A stretch of DNA of 37,477 nt, from contig NZ_JAGRPU010000050.1 of NCBI RefSeq assembly GCF_024606225.1, forward strand, positions 1 to 37,477. Direction: 5' to 3'. A program made the position numbers and the translations under genes. Of this stretch, positions 15,592 to 22,675 are shown piece after piece (position 1 is the first letter of the stretch; each line of letters begins with the position of its first letter). The notes beneath the pieces are model-generated. The model did no database searches, was not told where the DNA came from, and saw only the letters and a program-made list of their open reading frames with translations. The stretch comes from Endozoicomonas sp. ISHI1 (GTDB taxonomy: Bacteria; Pseudomonadota; Gammaproteobacteria; Pseudomonadales; Endozoicomonadaceae).

Positions 15592-16819
15592 CAGGTGTCT
15601 CCTGTGTTTTGTCGTCTTCTCCGAACTGGGAAAGAGGTACAGCGTTCACTGACACCAGCAATTCATCCAGACCATCGCGAGGGTTTAAGTCTTCGAGTGT
15701 TCTGACCTCATTTCGGTCCATCCATCCATCATTGATCGCTTTGCTATAAAACTCGGCACGATCCTTAGCTGTCCCTCTCAGGAGACCAGCCAGATTGAAT
15801 TTGACGTAGTAGCCAGCTTTGCGCTCAGCTGCAGAAAACAGTTTTCGATTGAGTTCCTGCTCCCATTTCACGACCCACGGCATCATCGTGTGGCGAACAA
15901 ACTGGATGGCCTGCTCACTGATATTGCTGAAAGTGGCTTTTTCGAGATCGTTAATCATGTGAGAGGGCACATTGAAGATGCCCGCCACTTCTGAACGAGT
16001 CATTTTTCTGGAATCAATGAATTGTGCTTCCTCGGGAGGGATGGTCATTGCCTGATATTCAAGCTCAGAAGGAAGCAATATTTCGCCACCGTCGTCCCTG
16101 AAAGTGGCTTTTGCAGATTTCCACGCTTGCTTGAGCAGCCCCCAGTTTTCTTTACTCAGGGAGCTTTTAGGGGTAACAAGTCCAGTAGCACGACCGCCAC
16201 TGGCAAAGAACTTAGAGCCGTATTTCTGTGCAGCCAGCCCTAAACCAATCGTTTCAGCATGTTGACGTATAGGGCTTTTACCCATTCGCCAGTCAATACT
16301 CGTACTACCCAGTGAGCGGATATGAATCATATCCTCAGGCTGAATCGCCTCCATGCCACGATCAACATCGAAACAGGAATAAACATAGCGGTTACCATTT
16401 TTCAGAAGCGAAGTGGACCAAGGTAAAGCTGGATAAAGCTCCAGTATTTCACCTTTTCTATTCCGCTCAATACAGGTAAACGCATTCCCCCATCCAGCTG
16501 CGTGACACTGGCCACTTTCACGCCAGTCATAACTTGATTGCCAGGCATTTGGAGAGTTGCAAAGCAGATCATAGGTTGCATGATCCATTGCAATTTTGAT
16601 CGTTTTTCCCTGCCGACGCATAGGTACCAAGGGAAGCTGAGCCAGAGAGCTGGAAAGCACATACAGGCAGCTATAGACCGCTGCAAGCTCCATTGCCTTT
16701 TCTTCACTGACCGCAATACCCGAATGACTGCGAATGTAATCAAGCAACTCTACATCATTCATAGAGTTAGCTGGATTCTCCAACGGATCGGCTCTTTGTT
16801 CGTATAGCAGATCAAGCAT
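15584..16819 (-). CDS. Portal protein (HK97 gp3-like)
   Basis: Encodes 411 residues. Typical stretches are ELAAVYSCLYVLSSSLAQLPL near 45-65, HATYDLLCNSPNAWQSSYDWRES, the central wing region around IQPEDMIHIRSLGSTSIDWRMGKSPIRQHAETIGLGLAAQKYGSKFFASGGRATGL, and the clip/stem segment FNVPSHMINDLEKATFSNISEQAIQFVRHTMMPWVVKWEQELNRKL. It forms the dodecameric DNA gate and docks the terminase. The C-terminal tail (DDKTQETPDE) overlaps the protease start. Confidence 0.92.
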   Translation of the reverse strand: MLDLLYEQRADPLENPANSMNDVELLDYIRSHSGIAVSEEKAMELAAVYSCLYVLSSSLAQLPLVPMRRQGKTIKIAMDHATYDLLCNSPNAWQSSYDWRESGQCHAAGWGNAFTCIERNRKGEILELYPALPWSTSLLKNGNRYVYSCFDVDRGMEAIQPEDMIHIRSLGSTSIDWRMGKSPIRQHAETIGLGLAAQKYGSKFFASGGRATGLVTPKSSLSKENWGLLKQAWKSAKATFRDDGGEILLPSELEYQAMTIPPEEAQFIDSRKMTRSEVAGIFNVPSHMINDLEKATFSNISEQAIQFVRHTMMPWVVKWEQELNRKLFSAAERKAGYYVKFNLAGLLRGTAKDRAEFYSKAINDGWMDRNEVRTLEDLNPRDGLDELLVSVNAVPLSQFGEDDKTQETPDE

Positions 16820-16969
16820 TTAGCTTCTCCGGCTGGCAGCCAGTGCAAAAATAAGCAGAAGACTGCCGCCGCTCATCAATGCAACAGACAATCCAAATTG
16901 AAGGTACAGGCCTGCCATCAGTGCTGAAAAACCAGTTACACCGATCAGGTCGAGAGAGATTTGTTTCAT
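16820..16969 (-). CDS. Tiny membrane protein between terminase and portal
   Basis: Encodes 49 residues. Its ATG overlaps the terminase stop (ATGA) and its TAA ends one base before the portal start, so it fits exactly in the gap and is translationally coupled on both sides. Residues 7-24 (LIGVTGFSALMAGLYLQF) and 27-45 (SVALMSGGSLLLIFALAAS) form two predicted membrane helices, followed by a basic end RRS. HK97-like phages often carry such a small membrane protein at this place; its role is unknown. A second holin-like or assembly-site function is possible. Confidence 0.72.
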   Translation of the reverse strand: MKQISLDLIGVTGFSALMAGLYLQFGLSVALMSGGSLLLIFALAASRRS

Positions 16970-18654
16970 GCTAAATCTGCGGGGTCATAGTCTGCCAGAG
17001 GGTTGTATTCGCCTTGTGAACTCATTGCCCGGTCCATAGCCATTAACAGCGCCACCATGCCGTCTATTTTCCGATCATTGGATTCTTTCATCGGGCAAAG
17101 GTTGCCTTTCAGTTCCCGGGTAACAACATTTGACGCCATCCAGGTCATTACCGGGTTACCGTCATGGTGAAATCTTCCGGACTGAATAGCAGCTTCCAGT
17201 TCCCGCATAGCAGGAGACAGGGCATAACCCTGCTTAACTTCGATCGTTGAAGCGCCTTCTTCTTCCAGTTGGTGCGCGAGCTGAGTGGCTCGCCACTGGT
17301 CATAGGCGATTTCATTGGGTGGACAATCTTCTGCCTGCTCCAACACTTCGTCTTTGATCTGGTTGAAGTCAATTTCATCACCATCTGTCGCTGTCAGTGC
17401 GCACATGTTCACCCAATTCTGATAGGCGTCACGGTTCTTATTGTTGTCACTGGCGTTAATGGTGTTTTCAGGCAGGTAATGGCGACCAAAGCAGTAGTAG
17501 TGGTCTTTGCCATCAATATGCTTTTTAAACAGTTTGACGTGCGAACAGATATCCAGCCTTGAGGCCAAATCCAGACCATCCCAGCAATCCACGCCCCGGA
17601 AGTCTTCAATGCTCATCTTGCGACCGCATTTTTCCCACTGCTGCAGGTTGAGCCAGGCATCTTTGGCATTACACCAAATGTTCAGATGCTTGGTTTTAAA
17701 TTTGTTTTGGCGGCTGGTGATGTTGATAGCGTTCTGCAGTTCACTAAGCAGAAAGTCTTCACTCACCGAAACACCCATGTTTGGGTTGGCTTTTCTCAGA
17801 GAGGCCGGATCGGTCCAGTCGTCTTCCGGGTCAATGGTGTAGATAATGCCAAAGAGCTCTTCGTTGGGCAGAGTGCCCTCCAGCATCGCCTCAACTTCTT
17901 TCTGTTTCTCGAAGCAGGGACCGGAAATATTGAAGCCAGCAGTGGTAATGATGTACAAAAGCGGCTGACTTCGTGCACCCATACCTGTACGCATCGTGTC
18001 GTAGAGGTTTGAGGTTTTGTGCTCATGGTATTCATCAATCAGAGCACAGCTGGGGGAACTACCATCCCCCGGATCACCTATCAGTGGTTCAAGTTTGGAC
18101 CCATCTTCCAGAATGGCGAGGTTCTTGGCGTTGACCTCTATCCCTGCCTCTTCCCTGAGCTCCGGTGTTTTCTGGACCATCTTTTTAGCAGGGCTGAAAA
18201 CTTCCCAAGCCTGCTTTTCAGTCGTTGCACCACTGTATACTTCAGCACCGTACTCGCCATCTGCAGCAAAACACACCAGAGCAACACCCGCAGCCATAAC
18301 GGATTTGCCGTTTTTGCGGGGTATGGCGTTATAGACTTCCCTGAATCTTCGATGGCCATCTTTTTTTCTCACCCACCCAAAAACACAACAGAAATTAAAC
18401 GCCTGCCAGGGCTCGAGACTGATTAATTCCTTTCTCTGCCCCCACTTCGCTTTGACATGGGGAAGTAGCTCAATGAAATTACAAACATTTTCAGCTTTGT
18501 CTTTATCAAACCTATAAAGCCAGTCGTTGCCTTTCTTATTCAGGTCATCCAGATGACGCTGACAGGCAAGCTTTACCCACTTACAGGCTGGAATGCGCCC
18601 GGAAACAACGTCTCTGGCGTATTTATTAGCCGCATTAACATGGGGATACGCCAT
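16966..18654 (-). CDS. Terminase large subunit (HK97-type)
   Basis: Encodes 562 residues. Walker A-like AIPRKNGKSVMAAGVALVCF (about 111-130), Walker B/catalytic SCALIDEYHEH, coupling motif LLYIITTAGFN, and the C-terminal RNase-H-like nuclease aspartates in CWDGLDLASRLDICSH and GMVALLMAMDRAM. This is the ATP-driven motor that cuts concatemers and pumps DNA into proheads. It follows the small subunit by 9 bases. Confidence 0.93.
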   Translation of the reverse strand: MAYPHVNAANKYARDVVSGRIPACKWVKLACQRHLDDLNKKGNDWLYRFDKDKAENVCNFIELLPHVKAKWGQRKELISLEPWQAFNFCCVFGWVRKKDGHRRFREVYNAIPRKNGKSVMAAGVALVCFAADGEYGAEVYSGATTEKQAWEVFSPAKKMVQKTPELREEAGIEVNAKNLAILEDGSKLEPLIGDPGDGSSPSCALIDEYHEHKTSNLYDTMRTGMGARSQPLLYIITTAGFNISGPCFEKQKEVEAMLEGTLPNEELFGIIYTIDPEDDWTDPASLRKANPNMGVSVSEDFLLSELQNAINITSRQNKFKTKHLNIWCNAKDAWLNLQQWEKCGRKMSIEDFRGVDCWDGLDLASRLDICSHVKLFKKHIDGKDHYYCFGRHYLPENTINASDNNKNRDAYQNWVNMCALTATDGDEIDFNQIKDEVLEQAEDCPPNEIAYDQWRATQLAHQLEEEGASTIEVKQGYALSPAMRELEAAIQSGRFHHDGNPVMTWMASNVVTRELKGNLCPMKESNDRKIDGMVALLMAMDRAMSSQGEYNPLADYDPADLA

Positions 18655-18663
18655 TGCATAAGT

Positions 18664-19167
18664 CTATTTTTTCGCCTGAAGCAACTTGGAAAATGGATTC
18701 TCTTTTTTCTCTGGGCCTGCTCCGATCAGTCTTTGACGGCTGGCAGGATCTAAACCAAGCAGAGCACCAAAGCTGGAAACCTGTTTCATGGTTTCGTTGG
18801 CTACGGTACAGGCTGGGTTTTTGTAGCGTTTTTCTTTGATGTTGCCTTCCGGATCCATCATGGTATCAATGAGGGTGACGCCTAATTCTGCTATTTCAAT
18901 CTGAGCCTGACGCCAGTTTGAGTATGCAATACAGAACATTTCCAGATTATGCAGATCAGTGGCAGAAAGAATTTTCTGACCACACAATTCAGGACAAACT
19001 GTATTCCACATTCCTACCGCCATATCATCCAGCCATTCCGGAGCTTCGGCATTGTTGATACTGGTGAACTGCGGCTCATCCTGCTTTACATGACGACTGC
19101 CCGATGCTTTTTTTTGCGCATTGGGTTTCGGTTTCCGACCTTGCCCGGGTGCTCGATTTCCAGCCAC
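18664..19167 (-). CDS. Terminase small subunit (P27 family)
   Basis: Encodes 167 residues. The N-terminus GNRAPGQGRKPKPNAQKK is the basic 'GR.PKP' tail typical of the P27 family. The core NAEAPEWLDDMAVGMWNTVCPELCGQKILSATDLHNLEMFCIAYSNWRQA and C-terminal SSFGALLGLDPASRQRLI complete the match. It recognises the packaging start site and hands DNA to the large subunit. It pairs with the HK97-type TerL and with the HNH nuclease upstream, the combination seen in cos phages with 3' overhangs. Confidence 0.9.
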   Translation of the reverse strand: MAGNRAPGQGRKPKPNAQKKASGSRHVKQDEPQFTSINNAEAPEWLDDMAVGMWNTVCPELCGQKILSATDLHNLEMFCIAYSNWRQAQIEIAELGVTLIDTMMDPEGNIKEKRYKNPACTVANETMKQVSSFGALLGLDPASRQRLIGAGPEKKENPFSKLLQAKK

Positions 19168-19216
19168 AAATCACCAAATCGGATTTTTTAATTTTGTACA
19201 CATAAAAATTTACCTG

Positions 19217-19228
19217 GGGCGGCGGTCA
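19217..19228 (+). other. cos: Candidate cos region
   Basis: The short non-coding space between HNH and small terminase genes (19168-19254) is where HK97-like phages keep cos. It contains GGGCGGCGGTCA, whose first eight bases equal those of the lambda cohesive end, followed by a GTAGG/CCTAC hairpin. Short GC-rich matches arise easily, so this is only a candidate. Confidence 0.35.
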
Positions 19229-19254
19229 CTGTGGGAAAGGGTGTAGGGATTCGC

Positions 19255-19626
19255 CTACCCCCTCCCTTGTCTGTTGCGCTCTGTGGCGGTCTTTTGTTTG
19301 TGACATTGGGGGCAGATCGCCTCAAGGTTTGAGTCGCTGTCGTCGCCTCCATGCGCCTTAGCTTTGATGTGATCGACGATGTTTGCTGCTGTGAGAATGC
19401 CTTTTCTCATGCAGGACTGGCATAGGTAGCTGTCACGTTCGAGTATTCTTTTTCGAATCTTGCGCCAGTCAGAACCATAACCACGCTGAGTCGTGTTGCC
19501 TTTCTTCTTTTGCCACTGCTGCCAGGTTCCATCAGTTTTCTGGTGCTTCGCACAGTAGCCGGATCGGTCTGTGGTGGTACCCGGACATCCGGGCTTGCGG
19601 CAGGCTCTCTTTAGTCGTGCAGGCAT
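19255..19626 (-). CDS. HNH endonuclease (HK97 gp74-like, packaging partner)
   Basis: Encodes 123 residues. Two Cys pairs at the N-terminus (RACRKPGCPG, SGYCAKH) suggest a small zinc knuckle. The nuclease core is WRKIRKRILERDSYLCQSCMRKG, NIVDHIKAKAHGGDDSDSNLEAICPQCHKQKT, with zinc-binding CxxC pairs and HNH residues His (VDH), Asn (SDSNL) and His (CHKQK). In HK97-like phages this protein stimulates terminase cleavage at cos. It is directly upstream of the small terminase gene. Confidence 0.92.
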   Translation of the reverse strand: MPARLKRACRKPGCPGTTTDRSGYCAKHQKTDGTWQQWQKKKGNTTQRGYGSDWRKIRKRILERDSYLCQSCMRKGILTAANIVDHIKAKAHGGDDSDSNLEAICPQCHKQKTATERNRQGRG

Positions 19627-19642
19627 ACAGTAATATCAAGAC

Positions 19643-19900
19643 TCAGGCACCACATACCACAACAGTGGTATCTGCATCGGAAGTTAATTCCAGATGCACC
19701 ACCGGAGTGGGGATCTCAACAATCGTTGGTCCTGTTGCGGTTCCCAGTTCCTTGGGTGTCAGGCTGGAGTCAAGCGTTCCTTTGATGGTGACTGTACCGG
19801 TTTCGACCTCCAGAAAGTGCTGCCTTGGAACAGTGAAATTGTTGTCATCAACACGCTGAGGGGTATTAGCTTTCAACTGCAGAACTTGTCGGTAGATCAT
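19643..19900 (-). CDS. Small beta-rich phage protein, unknown
   Basis: Encodes 85 residues from MIYRQVLQLKANTPQRVDDNN; the frame is open 24 bases further up, but the chosen ATG overlaps the previous stop (ATGA). The sequence is beta-rich (TVPRQHFLEVETGTVTIKGTLDSS; GPTIVEIPTPVVHLELTSDADTTVVVCGA) with no membrane segment. It lies between the holin-like genes and the HNH nuclease, coupled to the 66-residue protein upstream. It could be a head decoration or fibre component. I recognise no family. Confidence 0.6.
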   Translation of the reverse strand: MIYRQVLQLKANTPQRVDDNNFTVPRQHFLEVETGTVTIKGTLDSSLTPKELGTATGPTIVEIPTPVVHLELTSDADTTVVVCGA

Positions 19901-20097
19901 GGTAATGAATCCGTTGCTGACCAATGTTCGGGTAGGGTGTAATTAATGGTCTGATAATACTCGTCACATGCGATCAAAATACGGTTCAGCTCATTTTCAT
20001 CAATAAAAACAGGTCTAACAGTAACCGTCAGCGCTTTTACGCTGCTAACGGAAACCGGAGCAGCACGAGGAACGAATAAGTAAGATTGAACGCTCAT
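19897..20097 (-). CDS. Small protein sharing a C-terminal module with a minor tail protein
   Basis: Encodes 66 residues, MSVQSYLFVPRAAPVSVSSV at the start. Residues about 38-60 (LNRILIACDEYYQTINYTLP and on) repeat the end of the tail protein at 8307-8876, and the DNA (19921-19995) is clearly homologous to 8319-8396. It is coupled to both neighbours by 4-base overlaps. The shared module suggests it is a structural protein or contacts the same partner. One copy probably arose from the other by duplication. Confidence 0.6.
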   Translation of the reverse strand: MSVQSYLFVPRAAPVSVSSVKALTVTVRPVFIDENELNRILIACDEYYQTINYTLPEHWSATDSLP

Positions 20098-20339
20098 AGC
20101 TGATCCTTACTTCTCGTCCGCTGCCTGCGCTCCCGAATAATGCCGAGAGAGATATTAATCACCAGTCCGACCACGCCGACTACTGCAAGAATATCCGACA
20201 CATACAACTGAAACGATCCATCCATCATCTGCACCAATGTTGCATCGCTAAAGCTTCTGGCAGTTGCAGAGTTCTGCAATGAAATACCTGTGCCGACCGC
20301 GCCGCCAGTAATTGCGGTGATAGTGTGTGGTTCTGTCAT
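20094..20339 (-). CDS. Holin-like single-TM membrane protein
   Basis: Encodes 81 residues. A membrane helix at about 48-68 (DILAVVGVVGLVINISLGII) is followed by a basic cytoplasmic tail RERRQRTRSKDQL. A second, weak hydrophobic stretch occurs near 8-22 (AITGGAVGTGISLQN). It lies in the lysis cluster next to the peptidoglycan peptidase gene, and its start overlaps the previous stop (ATGA). It probably acts as holin or holin partner. There is no sequence match I can name. Confidence 0.6.
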   Translation of the reverse strand: MTEPHTITAITGGAVGTGISLQNSATARSFSDATLVQMMDGSFQLYVSDILAVVGVVGLVINISLGIIRERRQRTRSKDQL

Positions 20340-20815
20340 TGTTTTTTACTCTGGCCAGCCCATTGCCCGAGTCTGCTTTCAATGACACTACGCAGCATAC
20401 GACGAAACCCGAATGTATCTACATAGATCAAAGCCAGAGCCACCAGATACCAGTCAGGTGCTATTTGCAACGCATTGAATCCAGACATTACAGCGTTAGT
20501 CAGATCACCGGCCACATAAACTGATTGAGTAAAAACTAGCTCAAACAAGGGTGCTGTAAATAGAAGCAGTAAGGGCATAGTGGTGATGATCAACAGGTAA
20601 TCATCTTTAATACCTCGATGCTGAAAGCTGAGTTGGTCCAGACTGATCGCCGAACCATCGCCCTGTTCTGCCCTGCGAATCTGACTTTCAATACGGGCTT
20701 GTTTCAATCGATGCTGAGCACTGATCTCAATACTCTTGAGGCTGGCTTTCTGTTTTGAATGCGCTGACCAGGCATTGATGCCTGTTGATATGAGTGCAGT
20801 GATAGCAGCGAACAT
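20336..20815 (-). CDS. Phage lysis-region membrane protein (holin family candidate)
   Basis: Encodes 159 residues. A weakly hydrophobic N-terminus (MFAAITALISTGINAW) is followed by a charged, coiled-coil-prone region 20-62 (HSKQKASLKSIEISAQHRLKQARIESQIRRAEQ). Two strong membrane helices then follow near 74-97 (LLIITTMPLLLLFTAPLFELVF) and 121-137 (WYLVALALIYVDTFGF). The architecture resembles phage holins with a long cytoplasmic part. It lies between endolysin (2-base gap) and the second small membrane protein. Confidence 0.65.
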   Translation of the reverse strand: MFAAITALISTGINAWSAHSKQKASLKSIEISAQHRLKQARIESQIRRAEQGDGSAISLDQLSFQHRGIKDDYLLIITTMPLLLLFTAPLFELVFTQSVYVAGDLTNAVMSGFNALQIAPDWYLVALALIYVDTFGFRRMLRSVIESRLGQWAGQSKKQ

Positions 20816-20817
20816 AA

Positions 20818-21210
20818 TCAGTCCATTAACTCAAAATGAGGCATATCAGAAAAGGTTTCATCGCTGGAGCGGTTATCCATGTCCCAATCGCCACCCCAGC
20901 GAATCTTGATACCCAGATCATCAGCCACCGCTCTTACATAGCCCGCAAAGTGTGCAAAATATTCGCGGTCTTCCCAATCAATGGGATAAGGAGCAACATC
21001 TACCGCAATAGACGGAATAGTGTTGTGCTTGCTTTGACCAAAGCGAGCTTGACTTTTGCCTTCCCTGAACGCCTTCTCTTGTTCTTCCTTGCCACGATGA
21101 CCACAGATAATCGAACAATCGAAGCGCTCTACCACCTTGTTCATCAGACGTTGTAGATCAGGATGGCAAGTTTCCAGTCTGGCTATTGATGTTTTTGAGA
21201 ATGAAGGCAT
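20818..21210 (-). CDS. Endolysin: M15-type peptidoglycan peptidase
   Basis: Encodes 130 residues, without signal peptide. The zinc site residues are visible: His in SKHNTIPSIAVDVAPY, Asp in the same block (VDVAP) and His in DMPHFELM. The opening LETCHPDLQRLMNKVVERFDCSIICGHRGKEEQEKAF is typical of VanY-like D-Ala-D-Ala carboxypeptidase/L-Ala-D-Glu peptidase endolysins. It degrades the peptide cross-links at lysis and depends on a holin for access. The holin-like genes follow directly. Confidence 0.9.
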   Translation of the reverse strand: MPSFSKTSIARLETCHPDLQRLMNKVVERFDCSIICGHRGKEEQEKAFREGKSQARFGQSKHNTIPSIAVDVAPYPIDWEDREYFAHFAGYVRAVADDLGIKIRWGGDWDMDNRSSDETFSDMPHFELMD

Positions 21211-21416
21211 AAGTTTGTTCAGGTAGAAATTAAATTCGTAAGGCTGCTTGATGCGTTAATGGCTCGCCAGACCAAACTATTCCCCGCCTCCACGATTGCA
21301 GCTCATAACTGCAAGGCTTCACAGGCTAGATACGGGACAAGTCGCCTTTATATCCCCGGTTTTCATTTCAGACCGAGTAACTGGTTGCGGTTCAGGTATT
21401 CCCGCTCATCGCACAA

Positions 21417-21659
21417 CTAACCATACTCCATGGGTAAAGGACGAAAGCCCTGTGCAGAGGACGTTGATTCAGACAAACAGCGGGAATAGGTAATAGAGAA
21501 CTTCTCGGAATCCTGAGAAAAGTGCTTTTCAGGATAAGAACATGCCGGAAAAGGATACACAGTCTCAGCCACCTGTTTTGACTGAGATAACTCCAGATTG
21601 AAGTCTTCCACATAAGCTAAACCGGCCACCAGCATCAACAGAAGAATTACATAGCGCAT
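21417..21659 (-). CDS. Small exported protein in the lysis region
   Basis: Encodes 80 residues from MRYVILLLMLVAGLAYVED, a short signal-peptide-like or anchor-like hydrophobic N-terminus (4-18). The frame continues 30 bases upstream but the GAGG ribosome site fits the chosen ATG. Two cysteines (PACSYPE, SRCLSES) may pair in the periplasm. Being first in the lysis cluster it could be a spanin-like or periplasmic lysis helper, but no coiled coil or lipobox is evident. The 206 bases to the endolysin gene (21211-21416) show no gene. Confidence 0.5.
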   Translation of the reverse strand: MRYVILLLMLVAGLAYVEDFNLELSQSKQVAETVYPFPACSYPEKHFSQDSEKFSITYSRCLSESTSSAQGFRPLPMEYG

Positions 21660-21696
21660 CTCCACCTCATCTGGTTTGCAGATCTTCAAACAGGCA

Positions 21697-21733
21697 TAAA
21701 AAAACCCCGCTCAACGAATTGGGCGAGGTTTGT
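21697..21733 (-). terminator. Rho-independent terminator downstream of the cargo operon
   Basis: On the minus strand AAACCTCGC, a loop of about 12 bases, GCGGGGTTT and a run of seven T. It ends transcription of the three-gene unit at 21777-23708 before the lysis genes, which supports the view that the unit is a separately expressed insertion. Confidence 0.75.
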
Positions 21734-21776
21734 CTACGATAGAAATAGGATGCTGAATCTGTAATCAGAAGTCAAG

Positions 21777-22352
21777 TTATGCAGGTGAGAAGAGCCACTT
21801 TAGAATCATAACCGCGCCAAGCATCAGCGCAACAATCAAAAATGTTATGATCTTGGAGATATGTGAATCCAAAAAGGTTGAAACGCGACTGAAGATAGTA
21901 GGTGAAAACTTTGAGGTATATGCCTGCTCTAAGGCTTCAACTATATCCCCGCAGTGCTCAGAAATATTGATAACCTTTTCTTCACCTGTTTCTTCCGAAA
22001 GATCAATCTCACCCGATAACAAAGCCCTGAGCGAAGATAAAAGGTCAACATCGATGAAGCTGCATAACAACCTATTTTTAATTTGCTCGAGTCTCATTTC
22101 AACCAGACTTACAAGCTGGTTTGCCCTTGACTCAAAGAATTCTGCAGAATGAATTACGTCTTGCTTCAGGAAGTGAGATTCGGTTAGTTTGACCAGATCA
22201 GTCAAGATACTTTCAATCTTGTCACACGCGTGCCTTACCTCGTTTCGCTTGGCTGCTGCTCGCAAGTTATACGAAGCAACCAGCCAGCCGAGAAAAGCAG
22301 AAAAAATATTTGATAGAATAAGGTATGTAAAGTTGACGTTTGACACAAACAC
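21777..22352 (-). CDS. Two-TM membrane protein, third gene of the ATPase/STAS module
   Basis: Encodes 191 residues from a GTG; a second GTG six bases later is better spaced from GGAG and may be the real start. There is one membrane helix near 8-27 (FTYLILSNIFSAFLGWLVAS) and one near 164-187 (SKIITFLIVALMLGAVMILKWLF). Between them is a cytoplasmic helical domain of about 135 residues (KRNEVRHACDKIESILTDLVKLTESHF; LVSLVEMRLEQIKNRLL). It starts 5 bases after the STAS-like gene. Two helices bracketing a cytoplasmic sensor or effector domain fit a membrane-acting output protein controlled by its two neighbours. This is inference; the family is unknown to me. Confidence 0.62.
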   Translation of the reverse strand: MFVSNVNFTYLILSNIFSAFLGWLVASYNLRAAAKRNEVRHACDKIESILTDLVKLTESHFLKQDVIHSAEFFESRANQLVSLVEMRLEQIKNRLLCSFIDVDLLSSLRALLSGEIDLSEETGEEKVINISEHCGDIVEALEQAYTSKFSPTIFSRVSTFLDSHISKIITFLIVALMLGAVMILKWLFSPA

Positions 22353-22357
22353 TCCAG

Positions 22358-22675
22358 TCAGGCTGCAGCCTCTATCCTATCCCAAGCTAGAGCTACCACA
22401 GATTCTAACAAGTCATGTTTGATGACCAAGTGCTGACGCAAAAATTCGACAGGGAATTTATACTTCCTGACAAGCCCACCGAAGGCCTCGTCTATGAAGC
22501 TAGGTCCGTATCGGTTATACCCTGTCAGATCCACAATCACATCCTGATTCTGCTTCAGGTGCTTGACAAGATAATCATCCCTGAACTCTTCACCGCTCCT
22601 ACCCTCAGCGGTCTTCTTATAACGGCCAAAAGGTCTTGGGTGAAAGTCATTCACAACATTAATCACGATGCTCAT
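22358..22675 (-). CDS. STAS-like protein (DUF4325 type)
   Basis: Encodes 105 residues. The core DVIVDLTGYNRYGPSFIDEAFGGLVR (45-70) is the typical beta strand-loop-helix of STAS-like DUF4325 proteins, in which the conserved Ser follows a Gly-Pro. The SpoIIAA/anti-anti-sigma phosphoacceptor loop lies in the same place (here S59). Its start overlaps the ATPase gene by 17 bases, so they are co-translated. In partner-switching systems a GHKL kinase phosphorylates such a Ser and thereby controls a target. The nearby ATPase and membrane protein suggest the same logic. Phosphorylation at S59 is inferred. Confidence 0.75.
   Translation of the reverse strand: MSIVINVVNDFHPRPFGRYKKTAEGRSGEEFRDDYLVKHLKQNQDVIVDLTGYNRYGPSFIDEAFGGLVRKYKFPVEFLRQHLVIKHDLLESVVALAWDRIEAAA

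Noticed and set aside
21211-21416. Possible gene between endolysin and the small exported protein
   Set aside because: No open frame with a ribosome site and protein-like composition was found on either strand.
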